A stretch of 64,000 nt of DNA, from the NCBI GenBank assembly GCA_030704615.1, contig CM060733.1, positions 33,852,001 through 33,916,000 of the forward strand, in the 5' to 3' direction. The translations under genes and the position numbers were made by a program. The notes beneath the pieces were generated by a model. The model had not been told where the DNA came from. It saw only the letters and a list, made by a program, of their open reading frames with translations, and made no database searches. Shown here one piece after another: positions 19,301 to 32,300 of this stretch (the first letter of the stretch is position 1; each line of letters opens with the position of its first letter). This stretch comes from Takakia lepidozioides. Its lineage: Eukaryota; Streptophyta; Takakiopsida; Takakiales; Takakiaceae.

Positions 19301-20113
19301 CTGGTGGCACCTCCGTGATGAAAACTCACAACCCAACCGGTTGTCAACCTGTCTCTAATCCCCACTTTCTACAAGGTAACCGGGTAGAGAACCTGTTGCG
19401 GCCTATGGCTTAGACTAGTACTATGTTCGTAACATAAACCTGCACCTGCACCTGCATCCACCGTAAGCACTCCTATGGTCTGCTGGTCATCAACCCAGCC
19501 TCACCATAAGATAACAATGATGGTCTGATTGGTCATCACCCCAGCCTCACCACCGACAGCACGCTCTAGGATTGACCGGTGATCAAATCTGGACCAACCT
19601 CCTATGAAAACAAACGCCCACACAAAGCTAACATGGCGCACAGTCAAACATGCAGGTATGGAGGGGATCCAAACACAAGAAAATCAAGACAGTAACTTCC
19701 CCACACCAAAAACACTCCACAGTGTCGCTCCTGCAATGACACCCCAGCCCAAACCCAGACTGACTCTTGCCTCCACCTATGGAAAGGTTTTGGCCTATGG
19801 AGATGGTGAAAGACTATGGAGAAGAGAAACTAAAGCAATTCCTAACCCCAGAATGCTCTCATCCCACCACTCTCCCTCCTGTCTCTATCCACTCGCTTGT
19901 ATGGTCGTGGCAAGTATCCTTCAAATATCCCTCAATCAATCCTTCAAGAGCTCTTCAACATTGTCCACCAAAGCTCTTCGAAGGGTCCTCCAATACTCCT
20001 CCAAGGACCCCAAAGATCCTCCAAACACTCCTCCAAGGGCCCTCAAATATCTTCCAAACAATCCTCCGAAGGCCCTTAAATTTCACTAAGTCCTTTCAAT
20101 GTGGATACCTTAA

Positions 20114-20311
20114 CAGAGGTATAGTTTGAGGTTGATAGGGTCCCTCATGTTGATGATATCTTTACAGAGGTATAGTCTGAAAATGAGGGTTCTGTTTGGT
20201 ATACTAACAGAGGTATAGTCTGAGCTGATTAGGGTCCACATATGGTGATACCTCAACAGAGGTATAGTCAAAGGGACAAGCTCCTGTTTGATATACTAAC
20301 AGAGGTATAGT
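20114..20311. repeat. Minisatellite with CAGAGGTATAGT core, five units
   Basis: The 12-mer CAGAGGTATAGT occurs exactly at 20114, 20165, 20208, 20257 and 20300, always preceded by A. Spacings are 51, 43, 49 and 43 bases, so the true repeat is a dimer of about 92-94 bases. The alternating spacers are alike: AGGGTCC...GATA versus CTGTTTG-type ATACTAA. Confidence 0.85.
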
Positions 20312-20339
20312 CTGAGCATACACTACTAGGGTTTGTAAC

Positions 20340-22448
20340 GAAGAGCTAGAATGCAAGTCCTTGACTTCTATGCTTCTACTCAAGCAAAAATATGGTCTCT
20401 AGGTGGTCATAAGAGACATCTTCTTGCTCTCTTCCACCCCAATGTGCAACCAAGAGTGGTCCAACTCAACTTGCAAGTCATTGTCCACCAAATCAATCCC
20501 CCTTCTAGTCCTTGGGATTTGATTGCAAACTACCATATCTCCATTGCCGAGCAATCATGCATTTGTTTCCTCATCACTTGACAATTGCTCCAAATCAACA
20601 CAAATTATCTCAATGTGTAGGAGCAATGCTTGTCACTTATAATAATGCTCCCAAGCAATCCGCCTTGGATCCCACTCTCACGCCATATGCCTCATTTGGG
20701 GTCTTGCACCGATCCATCATCCATGTGCTCCCCTTGGTCATTTGAATGCATGTTCCATGACCTCTTGGCCTATGTGTTGCTCTCCTTCATCATAACATGA
20801 ATCAACGCCTCTTCACTTCACACACAAATGGATCTCAAGGCCTTCACCTCTTGCTAGTTCAAGAGCTCCCCTTCTCAAACTTGAACTTACAAACTCAAGA
20901 GAGCATGTTCCACATATGCACCACTTACTTGGTCAACTATCCACCACAAAGCTCGCACGACCAAGAGCATGAATAACCAAGTATTGCCTCCCCCTTTTGT
21001 CACATAACATAGTTAGGGTGAAGCTATGCATACATTGAATGATGATTTCCCTTCAAGGATTTTCCACCATATGTTCTCCAAGCCCTTCCAAATGGCGCCC
21101 TAAACTTGGCTCCACACCACCATGATTGGAAGATTTCTTCATATGCTCCCTTTCAAAACCTCTTGAGCTTCTTAGTGCTCTCCAAGTGCTTGCCCTTGTT
21201 GTCTTCAAGCCCAAGTATATGTAGCTCCTTGGCTTCTCTTCCACAACATCCACACTTTCAACTTGCTTAACCCTAGCTTGACAGTAAAATGAGCACTAAC
21301 AAGCCTTTAGTCACTCTCCACAAGCCATGGCACACACCATTGACTCCATAATGCATACAAAGGATTCTCAAACCCTAGAATCCATGCTTCCACACACACA
21401 AGACTTCCTCCTTGCAATCCTTGCAAAATCTTGTGACTCAAGAGCTTTATTCTCAAGCTCTCCAACTCCTTGGTGCATGCAACACTCGAACACCTTTCAG
21501 CAACCCCTTGCAAGCCTTGTGATACAAGAGCTAAATTCTCCTAGCTCGGTGGATGTGGTTGTGGGTTCAAACCACGGTCTGGTGTGTCATGAAGGTGTCC
21601 ACCTTTCAGCTGGAAGGCGGTGGTGAAGAGACACCATAATTTACGCTCCCTCGGGGAGGCGTCTATATATATATATATATCCGCTAAGTACATGATATAC
21701 ATCCAGTCACTCACACAAAGGAAACCCAAGGGCCGCCCCAATTTTACAAGTTACTTCTCAATCCAAGTACCATCGTTGCATTGACCACAATTTCCATTCC
21801 AACTGCCATTTCTGACTAGGCACTGCATATGATCATGCAAATGTTTCTACTATCTGAAAGGCGGCTTCCGTATCAATCAGGCCTGAATTCCACACCTAGG
21901 CACCAACTGACAACCTCAGTGAATGCATGCTGGCTTTACCCTATTCCACCCGCAATGAGCAGACATACCCATCCAATACACTTGCAGTGCACAGCCCAAC
22001 TGGGCAAAAAATGACAGAGCTGCCCTCAGTATGTGCAAAGCAATACAGTCTAGGAAATCAAGCACAGCCAAGGGCTACTCATCTTGCGATGCTACTCCTA
22101 ACTTACAAGCCTTCAGCAGATGTGCACACTACGAGTACAGAGTTGGCTGTGCGTAAGCCCTGGTGAATACTTAATGGAGCTGGCACTGATCCTGGTCCTT
22201 CCCGGTCTAAAGCAGAGCTAATTCCTTGTCCTACAATACAGCAAAAGTGGCGGCGTTACAGACCCTCATAACTCGGTTACTCCAGACCATGATTTGCTAG
22301 CCAATATGGGCCGGGAAGAAATTTTGAAAGATGCCGCAAAGTTGTTGTTGTAATCCTCCAACCAATATGAGGTGGAAAATTCAGATTGGTGAAACACTTG
22401 AGTGTAAAGTTTTTGGTTGAAGGGTTACAATACCCAAATGTCTATATA
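20340..22448. other. Gene-free stretch with C/T-rich sequence and a TA microsatellite
   Basis: No reading frame with recognisable similarity. It contains C/T-rich text in which short words (CTTGTGACTCAAGAGC-like and CAAGAGC) recur, a TA dinucleotide run at about 21665-21680, and a tRNA-promoter-like pair at 21542-21573. The right part may hold the 3' UTR of the ARM-like gene ending at 22449. Confidence 0.4.
21542..21620 (+). repeat. Possible decayed tRNA-derived SINE fragment
   Basis: TAGCTCGGTGG (A-box-like) at 21542-21552 and GGTTCAAACC (B-box-like) at 21564-21573. The boxes are only 22 bases apart, compared with about 41-44 in the SINE at 42.8 kb or in a tRNA, so this is not a tRNA gene. 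At best it is a deleted SINE copy. Confidence 0.3.
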
Positions 22449-25400
22449 TTACAGACTGGACTGCAACATCCGGACTCTCCCCATGTGTCCCTCATTAGTG
22501 CTATCACACTCTGTCAAAGATGGCCACCCTCTCCACCCATCTGCAAGTAGATCTCTCCTTCCATGGTAATTTATTTCCGTACTACTTGGGCCGCGAGTCA
22601 CATTAGCATCACCAACTACACCCCCTAACACATGGCCAGAATTGACATTATCTTCTGTATTTGTCCCTCCAGCATTTGATGAAGCACTGACAATGCCACC
22701 AAGATCTGGAGGGCTTGGATCTATCCTTTCCTCAAAATACATTTCACCACAACATGGGCTAAGAGTCACACCACCATCACCAACTACATCCCCTGGCGTA
22801 CGTCCAGATCCGCCAGTCCTGTCGTTGTTACTCTGTCTATTTGTCCCTCCAGAACTTGATGAAGCGCTGACAATGCCACCAAAAACTGCACGGCTTCCGT
22901 TCGGAGCATTTGAAGAACCGGCCCTCGGCAGTCTGCTTTGAACCTCAGGGTGGGAGGCAAGATATGCAAGGGACTGGACCCAAGGAACTATAATAGGCTT
23001 TCGCACATAGTCAGTACTGCCAGCTACTATGTCGAACGCATCCTCTAGTGCTGTGGTCCGAGCTGGTGAGGGGAGACTAAGAACAAGCATGGCCACTTCC
23101 TTCAGTAGTTCTGGAAGTACCTGTTTGCAATACACAAATGCAATATCTTTCAGCAACATTCCACCATGATCAACAATAAAAAATCTTCAAGCACAAACAC
23201 TACAATATCAGGATCCCTCATACCTTTAAGTCCACGCGCAAAATCAAGTGCAGTAACAGCAACTGAATGTTCTGGGCATCTCCAGATTTGTCTACGCCTT
23301 TGTGGGCCTTCTTAAGGTTCTGCTTGGTTAGGTCCCCGGGTTCAGAACCCATTGAATGGAGCGTTCTTGCTTTGTCTACCAGGCGGCTTATGCAGTAAAC
23401 CGTTGCAGGGCTACCAGGAGGCAGATGATGAGTGATTGCTCCAACACCGTAGACCAGCCCCTCAAATGGAGTTGTGCCTGGAAATGTCTGCACTGCCAAA
23501 TATCCAGCACAAACCAACAAACAATAAAGCTTCCATTTCTTCCCTGAGTGAGTCCCATAAGTAAGGGCTTTAAAGTTCACAGGAAGCACAAAGAGCTCAT
23601 GGCACAAGCACGCAAAAGCAAACAGAGAAGACAACAAAAAAGAGAGATTTTGAGAGACAAGTGAGAACCTCCAGTGATTGGTCAATGTAGTAGACAGAAA
23701 GCTGCTCCCTTATTGTTGTCTCTGGACCTTCTTTGGACTCCTCTGCAAGATTGGGATGCCGCTGATATGAAGATTCATCGGTGTTGCTGAGAGAAAGAAA
23801 AGAGGTAAACAAAGCATGTGCAGCCCGAGCAACTGTCTTCAATGGATGCTGGAGAAATCTTCAGATATCTCTGTCAGGAACTCCAACTCAACAAAGCTGC
23901 ACTATCTAATTGCATTCTTTTACAGGCCTGAATCCGACTGGGGTTGATGCTACTCCAAAACTGCTAGCGGCCCACCCTTGAAACAATATCGGGCTCTCAA
24001 CTCTTAAACTGGTAATGACAGAAATGAAAAATCTGGTAAAAGTGCAGTATCTTGTTTGTCATGTCAATCCTCCGAGACCCAAAGAACTATCTTTGTCTAC
24101 GAACTATTTCTGTAATGGTATAATGTCATCAATTTTCTAGAGAGGAGAGCAAGTGCTGCATTCCCCACACTCACATCATTCTCTGAATGTGTAACTATAG
24201 CAAGTTTTTCTGATCATGCATGCCTAACATATTACAAAACAAACAGTCTGCCAAGCTTGATTCAACCAGCTTCTGCATGATAACATCTCCATATGCAAAG
24301 CATGGAAAGGATACAAAAACATAGTAGGTGCCACTTCATTTGCAAATGTCAATTCAGGTAACTTTCCCAGACAAGAAGGCAGCACTCGAAGGTAGAAAGA
24401 GAGGCGTGAGGTCTGAACTTCATCTCGACTCCATTCATAGCCTACCATATTGTTCAGATCTGAAGGACCTGCAAAGAAACTTGGCACATTGCACGTTCAG
24501 TCTAACTCTAAAAGATGTAAGTACACCACATCGTTCAGGGGAACTGTGATGATCCACTTATGGACAGATCAAGATCCTGACACAGTTTCATCAGGTGCGA
24601 TCACCACTTTTACTCTGCCAGCTCAATAACCACAATACAACAAATCGGTGTTGAAGAGTAACCTGAGCTTACGTGCACATTCGGTCATAGTCAAAGTATG
24701 ATACATGATTGACCTCCCACACAAACCACAATAGACCCCAAGTAGAATAGACTTCCAGATTTTTGCTCTCTGAATAAAGTGACTAGAGGAATTACCTGGC
24801 CAATGAACAATGGAGCTATAAGGGGGTAAGAACCGTACAAGCACCAGAATGCCCGACCGGTTCACGGAGACAGAAGAAACAGCTCGCTGCACTAGAGCCC
24901 CATACTCTTGCATGTTCAGATGTCGGCAAAACTCAACACATGAAAGAGAGTCCAATGCTCGAGCTGCTATCTCTGCACCAAGCCCATCCATCTCCTGAGC
25001 TGCTTCTGCCCTTAATGACACCGCCCCTGGCAGATGTCCTTCTCCAATGGCACGGGAGAAGAACATCACCACTGTCATAAATGCAGACACAAGGACTTCA
25101 TCCAATGCCTGAGTGCTAATCGACTGATTTCCAGCTATAGACTTGGGACTCTCATGCCCATGTCCAGTTGCTTCTTGCAAAGGTCTGCCTGACAGCACAC
25201 TGAAAAGACGATGGCCTCTGTAGAGATCCTGTGTATACTCCCAGATACTTATTTCTGCATGGCGCTGCATGTTTCCATCGCCAAAAGCATATTGTTCACA
25301 CATGGCCCGTGCTATGGCCCCCACTTCTTGAAATAATGGGCCTCCTACATGCAAATTCATCTGCTCCAAAGCAGCACCTAATTTGCTACCTTGGCCAGGC

Positions 25401-27254
25401 TCACCAGGCTGTTTCACGTCCTTTATACCCCTCTGGTGTTCCATCAATTGTGCATAATAAACACCTCTCAACGAAAGGGCATCGCACAGTAAGGTGGTAA
25501 GCAAGCATTGCAGGATAGAAGGGTGTGGAGGGAGCCCTCTACAGCGTCCTACTGCTAACCCAATACATTGCAGCTTGTGTTGCAACCCAGGGGAAACAGT
25601 ATCAGCAGCTTCAAAGGTCATAACCAATCCATGGTCACTTTCCCCGTGAGCTATATGTTTTCTGCTCTGTTCTAGGTGCGCAGCAGCACAATCACAAACC
25701 CTAACCACCACTCCTTCAAGGGACCTCATAATGCTTAGCCACTTGTCTTCCAAAGGGCCAGAAGGCCTGTTATTTTGGGTGCCACCTTCCATGTACAAGC
25801 CTCGTCGAAGTCCTGCTGCTCCAAAGAGAGCTGCACATTGAGTGGCAGGCTTTGATACATCCATGGCCCCCTGCAATAGCTCCTTCACCATAACTGTGGC
25901 ATCTGCGCCATGTCTCTGAGAAGAGAAGGCTAAGCCTTGGTATTCCATTAGATGAAAAAGCATCAAGCCATGTCTCAAACATGGCCATTCGGTTTCTCTC
26001 CCTGGACTGACTCCATCAAAATTTCTCAGATTCCGTTCCCTTTCCATATTTGGAGATGGGATTGCATGGCTATGAATTGCATGTATTTCCTCCACAGAAA
26101 CTCTGCCTGGATGGCTGTTCCCTGACTCACCTCTACAGCTACGTGAAAGTGTAGAGGACAGGTGTGGATGAGCCAAGGCTGATGATAAAGTAGGCTCGCC
26201 AGTACTAGAAGCCGGGGTCCACAGAGAAAGCAAAGCTTGGAGAATTGAGGAACATTTCAAAGCATCAGCAACAGTCAAAGCATAACCTGCACCAGCAAGT
26301 GCATTGGCAAGACTTCCTTTCACAATCAAATCCTTGCGACCAACCAGCTCGCATATTATAACTTCTTGGCACTTTTGTCTCAGAACTTCCAAGCCTTGTG
26401 CAGCTGTACAGACTGTCCCAAGCAGGAGGAGTGCTTCGCAGATGAAATGATCTGAGACAAGGGGATCTTCCAGCGAACGGCAAATGCTTGCCACCACTAG
26501 ACTCAACGTTTCGCGGGCTTGCTGCGATGCGCTTGAAGAGCCAATTACAAAGGTTTTGTGAACCCATGAAGTCAAAATAAGGGCCACAGAGACACGGGCC
26601 TGTCCTAGAGCTTGTATGTCCTCGCATTTAACTGTTGAAATGAGGGCGAGGAGAAGCTTGGCTTGCGCCTCTGCCACATGGAGATACCTGCGATGTTGAC
26701 AAATCTCCAAGAGAGCTTCAGCATGCTGAGGCTCGAGCACTCCCTGCTGCACGCAAGTGCGTAGCTGAGACCATATCTGCACAAGAAGGGTCAATTCCCA
26801 AGTAAAACGAGTGAGCAGATTTTACACTGTTTCAAGTCCCAAGAAGGGAAATTATACTAGGAATCACACTACGCTGACAGCTTGCTGGGGCTCTACGCAC
26901 ACATTGAGAAAAATATTTTCAAAGAGTGTTTGTCACTCTGCTGGATGGAAAAGGGGTTTACCGCTACCGCTGAAACCAGCGCAACAGAACCTCAGTCATG
27001 GTTGGGTAAATGACGATATTCTGGGCACAATTTGAGTCCTGCAAGACGTGGTTTGCTGTAGCATAGCAACAAAGATTGCCAAATTACGCTGAATCAACTT
27101 GGACAATCACCGAAATTGCACTAACCTGTGCAATCTGCCTTGCTACTAGCCCAGGAGTTGCCGATAGTGAGGTCCCTGGCGCTGGTGGGGCAGCAGTCGA
27201 CGAAGGTGGCAAAGAGGCAGCAACCAGCCAGTCTTCCAGGAATTGAACATCCAT
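22449..27254 (-). CDS. Large ARM/HEAT-like plant protein of unknown function (six exons)
   Basis: Splice model on the minus strand: 27254-27126, 26776-24796, 24468-24315, 23858-23669, 23487-23224, 23120-22449. All borders are GT-AG. The exons sum to 3390 bases, giving 1129 residues. Start MDVQFLEDWLVAASLP. The protein is mostly helical with ARM/HEAT-like repeats (AEALLEICQHRRYLHVAEAQ onward). Conserved C-terminal blocks from memory of an uncharacterised plant family include VARAAHALF, TPFEGLVYGVGAITHHLPPG, SPATVYCISRLVDKA and YVRKPIIVPWVQSLAYL. A Ser/Gly/Asn-rich tail of about 150 residues follows, with two copies of a GGIVSASS-x-GGT motif. No signal or membrane segment was seen. The structure is well supported; molecular function is unknown. 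The first intron is about 350 bases. Confidence 0.82.
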
Positions 27255-29346
27255 TGATGCCGCAGAGCGAAGACGCAAACTCTCAATCAGTGATCCTCAC
27301 CCCCAGACCTAAACAGTAAACCCGCAAGCCCTCCTGCAATGACTCCAGGAGATGGTAAAGTATTGGAGATGATGCAGCAAGTGTACCATTGAGAAACCCA
27401 CAAACCCCATAGATCTAATCAACTGCTTGCCCATACCACACTTTTCTTTACCGCCAGATCCTAAACTGCAGAAGCCCAATTTTGCAGGATCCATCGCGCC
27501 AAAGAACCACCAGCAACATGCACACTCACACTCCTTATTAGTCCCCTTGGCTGGAAGTTGGAACCCTAACTGACATAAACGACTAAAACGACTTAGTGAT
27601 ATAAAAGACTAGTTACAAAGATATGTCAGTCGTAACAGACATACCTAGAAATAGACAGTCAGTCGTTTAAGTCACACAGTACATATCAATGCTAGGTCTG
27701 CCTAAGACAAGGACTGGGGAAATAATGCTTAGAATTTTGCGGAAGATTGCATCTAACCAGGTGCATGTGAGTGACATTGGCACACTTGCAGATAGTGGAT
27801 CAGTTCATTCTCCTTCGTGACAAGTGAATCACCGCGTCTTTCAGAAAACTGTAGTTCTCTTCTGTCTTCGTGGTAGATGACATGCACTTGTTAACAGGCC
27901 TCTACTCCGCCCCGTAGAGAATTGATAGAATGTAAGGATAAACAAATCATGCGTTCGCAGTTATGTTTGAAAGAAACTCACTTCTGCAAATCCACTTCAA
28001 AGTCTACCATCTGCTGCAACCACGGATTACACAAAGACAGCTCCATGAATCAGTTTGTGGTATAAGTTTACTTGATTTCTATCATTGTGAGGAGTGATTC
28101 AGTTCTTTGTTCAACCCTTAGGATACGCATTATGCCTCGGGAATTCTATCGTGATGCAATCATCAAAGAAAGTTTTGAAAGAATGGAATACCCTACATTA
28201 TCATCACATCAAACCTCCATTCCAAGTTAGTCCGAGACCACAGTCAGCATTCAGGCTGAAATGATCCGTTAGTGAAGAAGTAATAGAGTAGTGCCAGCTG
28301 CACTCAATTTGCTGAGAAATCTCTGTTTTGAAAACTATGAGCTATAGTTGGAGTGACTCAGATGAATATACGCATAGTTCTAGTTGGGTCGTTTTCGGAT
28401 TCGTCAGTTTTTCTGCGTGTCTAAATAGTCAAGGGATCGTTGCCAGAAGGTAGGCTTACTTAGTCATCTGAGAGTGGACCATAAGCAAGCAAGGGATGTG
28501 CTGGCGTCAGCATTGGTATGATCAAGGCTCTGTGATGAGATTGCTCATCGAGAGTGTGGGCATGAAGCAATGAAGCAGAATGTGGATGGGTGGCGGCGAG
28601 GGCATCCGGTGTGGCACAGACAGGCCAAGAGCTCACAACCTCGCATGTGCCCTCTGCAGAGGCAAGGGATGTTGTGCCGGACACGTATGTCATGTTTTCC
28701 CTTTCACCTTCAACACGAATCCTTTGTGTCATCATTGAAAATTGTAGATTCTGGAGTGAATAAGAACAAAGGGACATTATAAGAACCGTTGTCCAGTTTT
28801 CTAAGTGAAATCCACGTAGCTTCAAATATTTTCATTGAAGATAAGGGCCTCAGTCTCAGGAGAGATCACGGCAGTGAACCTTTCTCCTGGATGTGTAGCA
28901 GTAAGCGTCAGCTGATCTGACCACTACAGTCAAAGGAACAGTTGCCACTGAATCGATGATATACACGATCATCGCTTCTCACCCCTGTTTATTTGTATGT
29001 GGAGGTCCAAGACAAATGACAAAAGATACTGAAAACCCTAGCACTCTCTCGTAAATGATGATGGACTAAACGGTGCTTGGCCTGAAATTCACTGCAAATA
29101 GCTGGTTTATGATCTGCCTGCATGACCATGCAGGACAAGTGGTGCCTCTGCTGGATATTCTCACTAAGTTGACTGTCACTACTGTGATCAAAATTTTCAG
29201 GGGACGACAACACATGTGGAGCTACATAGTAGAAGCTGCAATGGTAACAACGCCTGGGATGGAGAAGTTGTGTGTGTACTGGACTATCCAGCTCTCAGGT
29301 CAGATGAAATGGCTGCTCACTTGAAGGGCTATTGCAGATCTTGTGC
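27255..29346. other. Intergenic spacer between ARM-like gene and EF-Tu gene
   Basis: About 2.1 kb without a supported gene. It includes the presumed promoter and 5' UTR of the ARM-like gene (right of 27254). An imperfect inverted repeat built on AAACGACT / AGTCGTTT lies at about 27575-27672. The left flank of the EF-Tu stop codon probably holds its 3' UTR. Reading frames present are short and lack recognisable motifs. Confidence 0.5.
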
Positions 29347-32300
29347 TCACATGGTATGCTGGAAGCATATGGCTGAAGTGACATCAGCCCAGAAGCTTGG
29401 AAACCACCCCAGCACCCACTGTTCGGCCTCCCTCCCGGAGTGCAAATCGTTGCCCTGTATAGAAACATATATAACACATAAAGAACCTGATGACCATATT
29501 TGGAAAAGCAATCATTGAAAGTAAAATGAAAATGGACAGTTGGATGCTCTAGTAAGACACTCAAACCTCAAGCAAAAAGAAAAGTTGTCTTGCCAAAGCA
29601 GGCGTGAATTATGATGCCACTTTACCCTGACGGCCTTCTGTTTGGAAAGTGGACACCTAACGGCCGTAACAGGGCAAGGTGGTTGCCCAAACCCTCCCAA
29701 GCGAGAGTCCCCAGGTACCCACACATTAGATGACAGTTGACACAGCAACCTCCTTTTGTAGCTGGGTGGGTGGGCGATAATGGGTGACATCCAACATACA
29801 CCCACAACTGCTTGGAAGGGAACCTTCCAAGACGGGCCCCTAAACTGGGCCGTCTGTTGGATGCTACCCTCAAGCACAATTAGGAGATTACTTTATCCAT
29901 AGGCAGCAGTCCACAAAGACAACAAGTTTCTTACCTTGAGACTAGAACAGGAACACCACACATTCCTGCACTTACAAATCGACAGGGCAATCACAGTCCG
30001 ACTTCTATGAAACTGGGTAAGAGACATACCAGCTTCAATGGGACAAGGAATAATGAGCTCAAAAGTAGCGGTCAGATTGTCGCCAGGCATGACCATCTTG
30101 ATGTGTTCGGGCAGATCAACCTTTCCTGTCACATCAGCAGTGCGCAAGTAGAACTGAGGCCTGTAGTTGGAAAAGAAAGCCGTGTGCCGACCTCCCTCTT
30201 CTTTTGTTAGCACGTAGATCTCCGCTTCGAACTTCTGATACGTCTTCACCGTCCCAGGTTTGCAGATCACCTACCCATCAACAGTGTAAGTCGCTGACTA
30301 CAGGATCACACAAGATGAGACTGTTGAAACAAGGCTGCCATATAATCAAGTGAGTGAATAAACACACAAATGCATGATTTCATTTAATACAAAAACTATG
30401 GATCAGCTTAGTACCTGCCCACGCTGTACTTCGTCGCGCTTAAGGCCACGGATCAGCAAACCTACATTATCCCCTGCCTGTTCCACACACACAGTACCAT
30501 TCCATCAATCCTTTACGGGACCTGAGCACTACCCATGTTTTCCCTTCAGCTACTGAAAAGTGATCTGTATTTAAACAAGGAATAAGATATCTCACTCCTT
30601 ACAAATGTTCATGGAATGGGAGTTCTATCATACATCAAGACGCAGATTGATCAGGCTCTTGTCAAACTGTGGCTGATTCAGCCTTTTAACTCCCAAGACC
30701 TGTGTGACAACAGCAGTTGTAAGTATCCATAGCTGCAAACAACATGAAAAGTACATACCTGACCCTGATCAAGTTGCTTCTTGAACATCTCCACGCCAGT
30801 GACTGTTGTTTTCAAATTGGGTCCCTGTGATCAAAGCACTGAACAAGTTAAGCACATTAGCAGATAATGGAGGAGTAGTTGAACTTAAAATATTTTACAA
30901 GGGAGTTTTCAGAATCAGAGTTGGCAAACAGATTACCGTGCGAAGCCCCACCACTTCCACCTCATCACCTACTTTAATGACACCCTGCTCCACACGCCCC
31001 GTCACAACAGTGCCTCGCCCCTACATACATACACACAAACACACCGACTAGTACATCAGGTGGACTGTAGCCAAGGAAATCAATCAAGCTAGGAAATGCC
31101 ACCCCGCACAGGGTCAATATCCTGTCTCTGTCAGTTGGGTCAGTGCAACCACGAGCAGGGTCTCTGCCCAAAAGACAACGGCCACTTAAGTCATGGGATA
31201 CGCATCACCTAGGTACTGGTATAGATCACTCTCCCTCTTTCCCTATACTGCTGTCCAACTGTGAGGGCTGCGGCCATAAGGCAAGGTCTAAACAGTACAC
31301 TCCATTCTTATACGTACCACAGTCAAGCCTATGATCCCTGACTCATCAGGCACCCAAGCGGCAGCTTGAGTGTTGCACCAATGGGTTATCACCTAGTAAA
31401 AGAATTAACTGAATCTTCTTAGCAATGTTCCTAGGGAGAGGGTAAGCTGTGCTGTAAAATTGCTGAATATCATTGCATTGACCACTTGAGCTGAGGTACA
31501 GGTGCACACCTGGATAGAGAAGACATCTTCGATGGGCATGAGAAAGGGCTTCTCCAGGTTGCGCTTCGGCTCAGGGATATAGTCATCTACAGCCTGCATC
31601 AGCTGAAGAATGGCCTTCTTGCCAATCTCCTCATTGGTGCCTTGTAGTGCTGATAGGGCAGATCCTCTCACTATGGGGATGTCGTCGCCAGGAAACTTGT
31701 AAAATGACAGTAACTCTGCAATCAACCGTGACAGATAGAGAGTGTTTGCATCTTAAGTGTATTGGGACATTGTTAAGTAAACTACCACTTCCACACAAAC
31801 AAGCTGGGCATTGTACTAATACTTCAAGGCCCACCTGCATGCAGGAATAAGTGAATGCTCTATAAATGGCTGTGTCGGTGCATTAGACCCTAGACCAAGA
31901 TCCCTGATGAGCCCAGATCATATCGATCTGCCCCAGTCAACTAGAGGTTCACTTGGGAAGAGTACATAAAATTCATTGCATCAAAGTGCCATGTAGACTA
32001 GATTTGGATTCCTACAGATGAAATATGAAGGTGTTGGTTAAAGGGATGCTGAACCATCATAAAAGTTCTAGGCAAAGAGTTGAAAGGCAAATGTACAGAG
32101 CTACTGGGTAACACAAAAAAAGGGACTCAGAACATGCAGAACAGTATCCAATTGAGGTGGAAAAGGGTTGCAGCTATTATACCACGCAATTCCATCTCAA
32201 CAAGTTCCAATAACTCCTCATCTTCAACGACATCCACTTTATTGAGAAAGCACACCAAGGATGGCACTCCCACCTGCCTTGTTCCCGCGCCCACCCCAAA

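Larger units (their letters stand above)
17140..19870 (-). mobile_element. Ty3/gypsy element, copy C (5' half only, inverted)
   Basis: Minus-strand copy holding the leader (homologous to B 9060-9540), Gag, both zinc knuckles and the post-knuckle coil. An internal deletion follows: it jumps from after the knuckles to the middle of the methyltransferase, losing protease and motifs I-IV. It ends where it meets the 3' LTR remnant of B. The upstream limit near 19870 is where similarity to B fades. It has several stops in Gag. Confidence 0.88.

Noticed and set aside
20114-20311. CRISPR-like array from regularly spaced 12-mers
   Set aside because: The genome is eukaryotic, the repeat is short and the spacers are themselves related in alternating fashion; it is a minisatellite.
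21542-21573. A tRNA gene suggested by A-box and B-box words
   Set aside because: The boxes are only 22 bases apart and the sequence does not fold as a cloverleaf.
27575-27672. An AAACGACT / AGTCGTTT inverted repeat as a transposon end pair
   Set aside because: The match is short and imperfect, with no element-like structure between the arms.
28460-28825. A minus-strand 121-codon frame between the ARM-like and EF-Tu genes
   Set aside because: No recognisable motifs, no supported splice partners, and composition like the surrounding spacer.
29622-29879. An ORF overlapping the last intron of EF-Tu on the minus strand
   Set aside because: It lies wholly inside the intron between EF-Tu exons 11 and 12 and has no family features.
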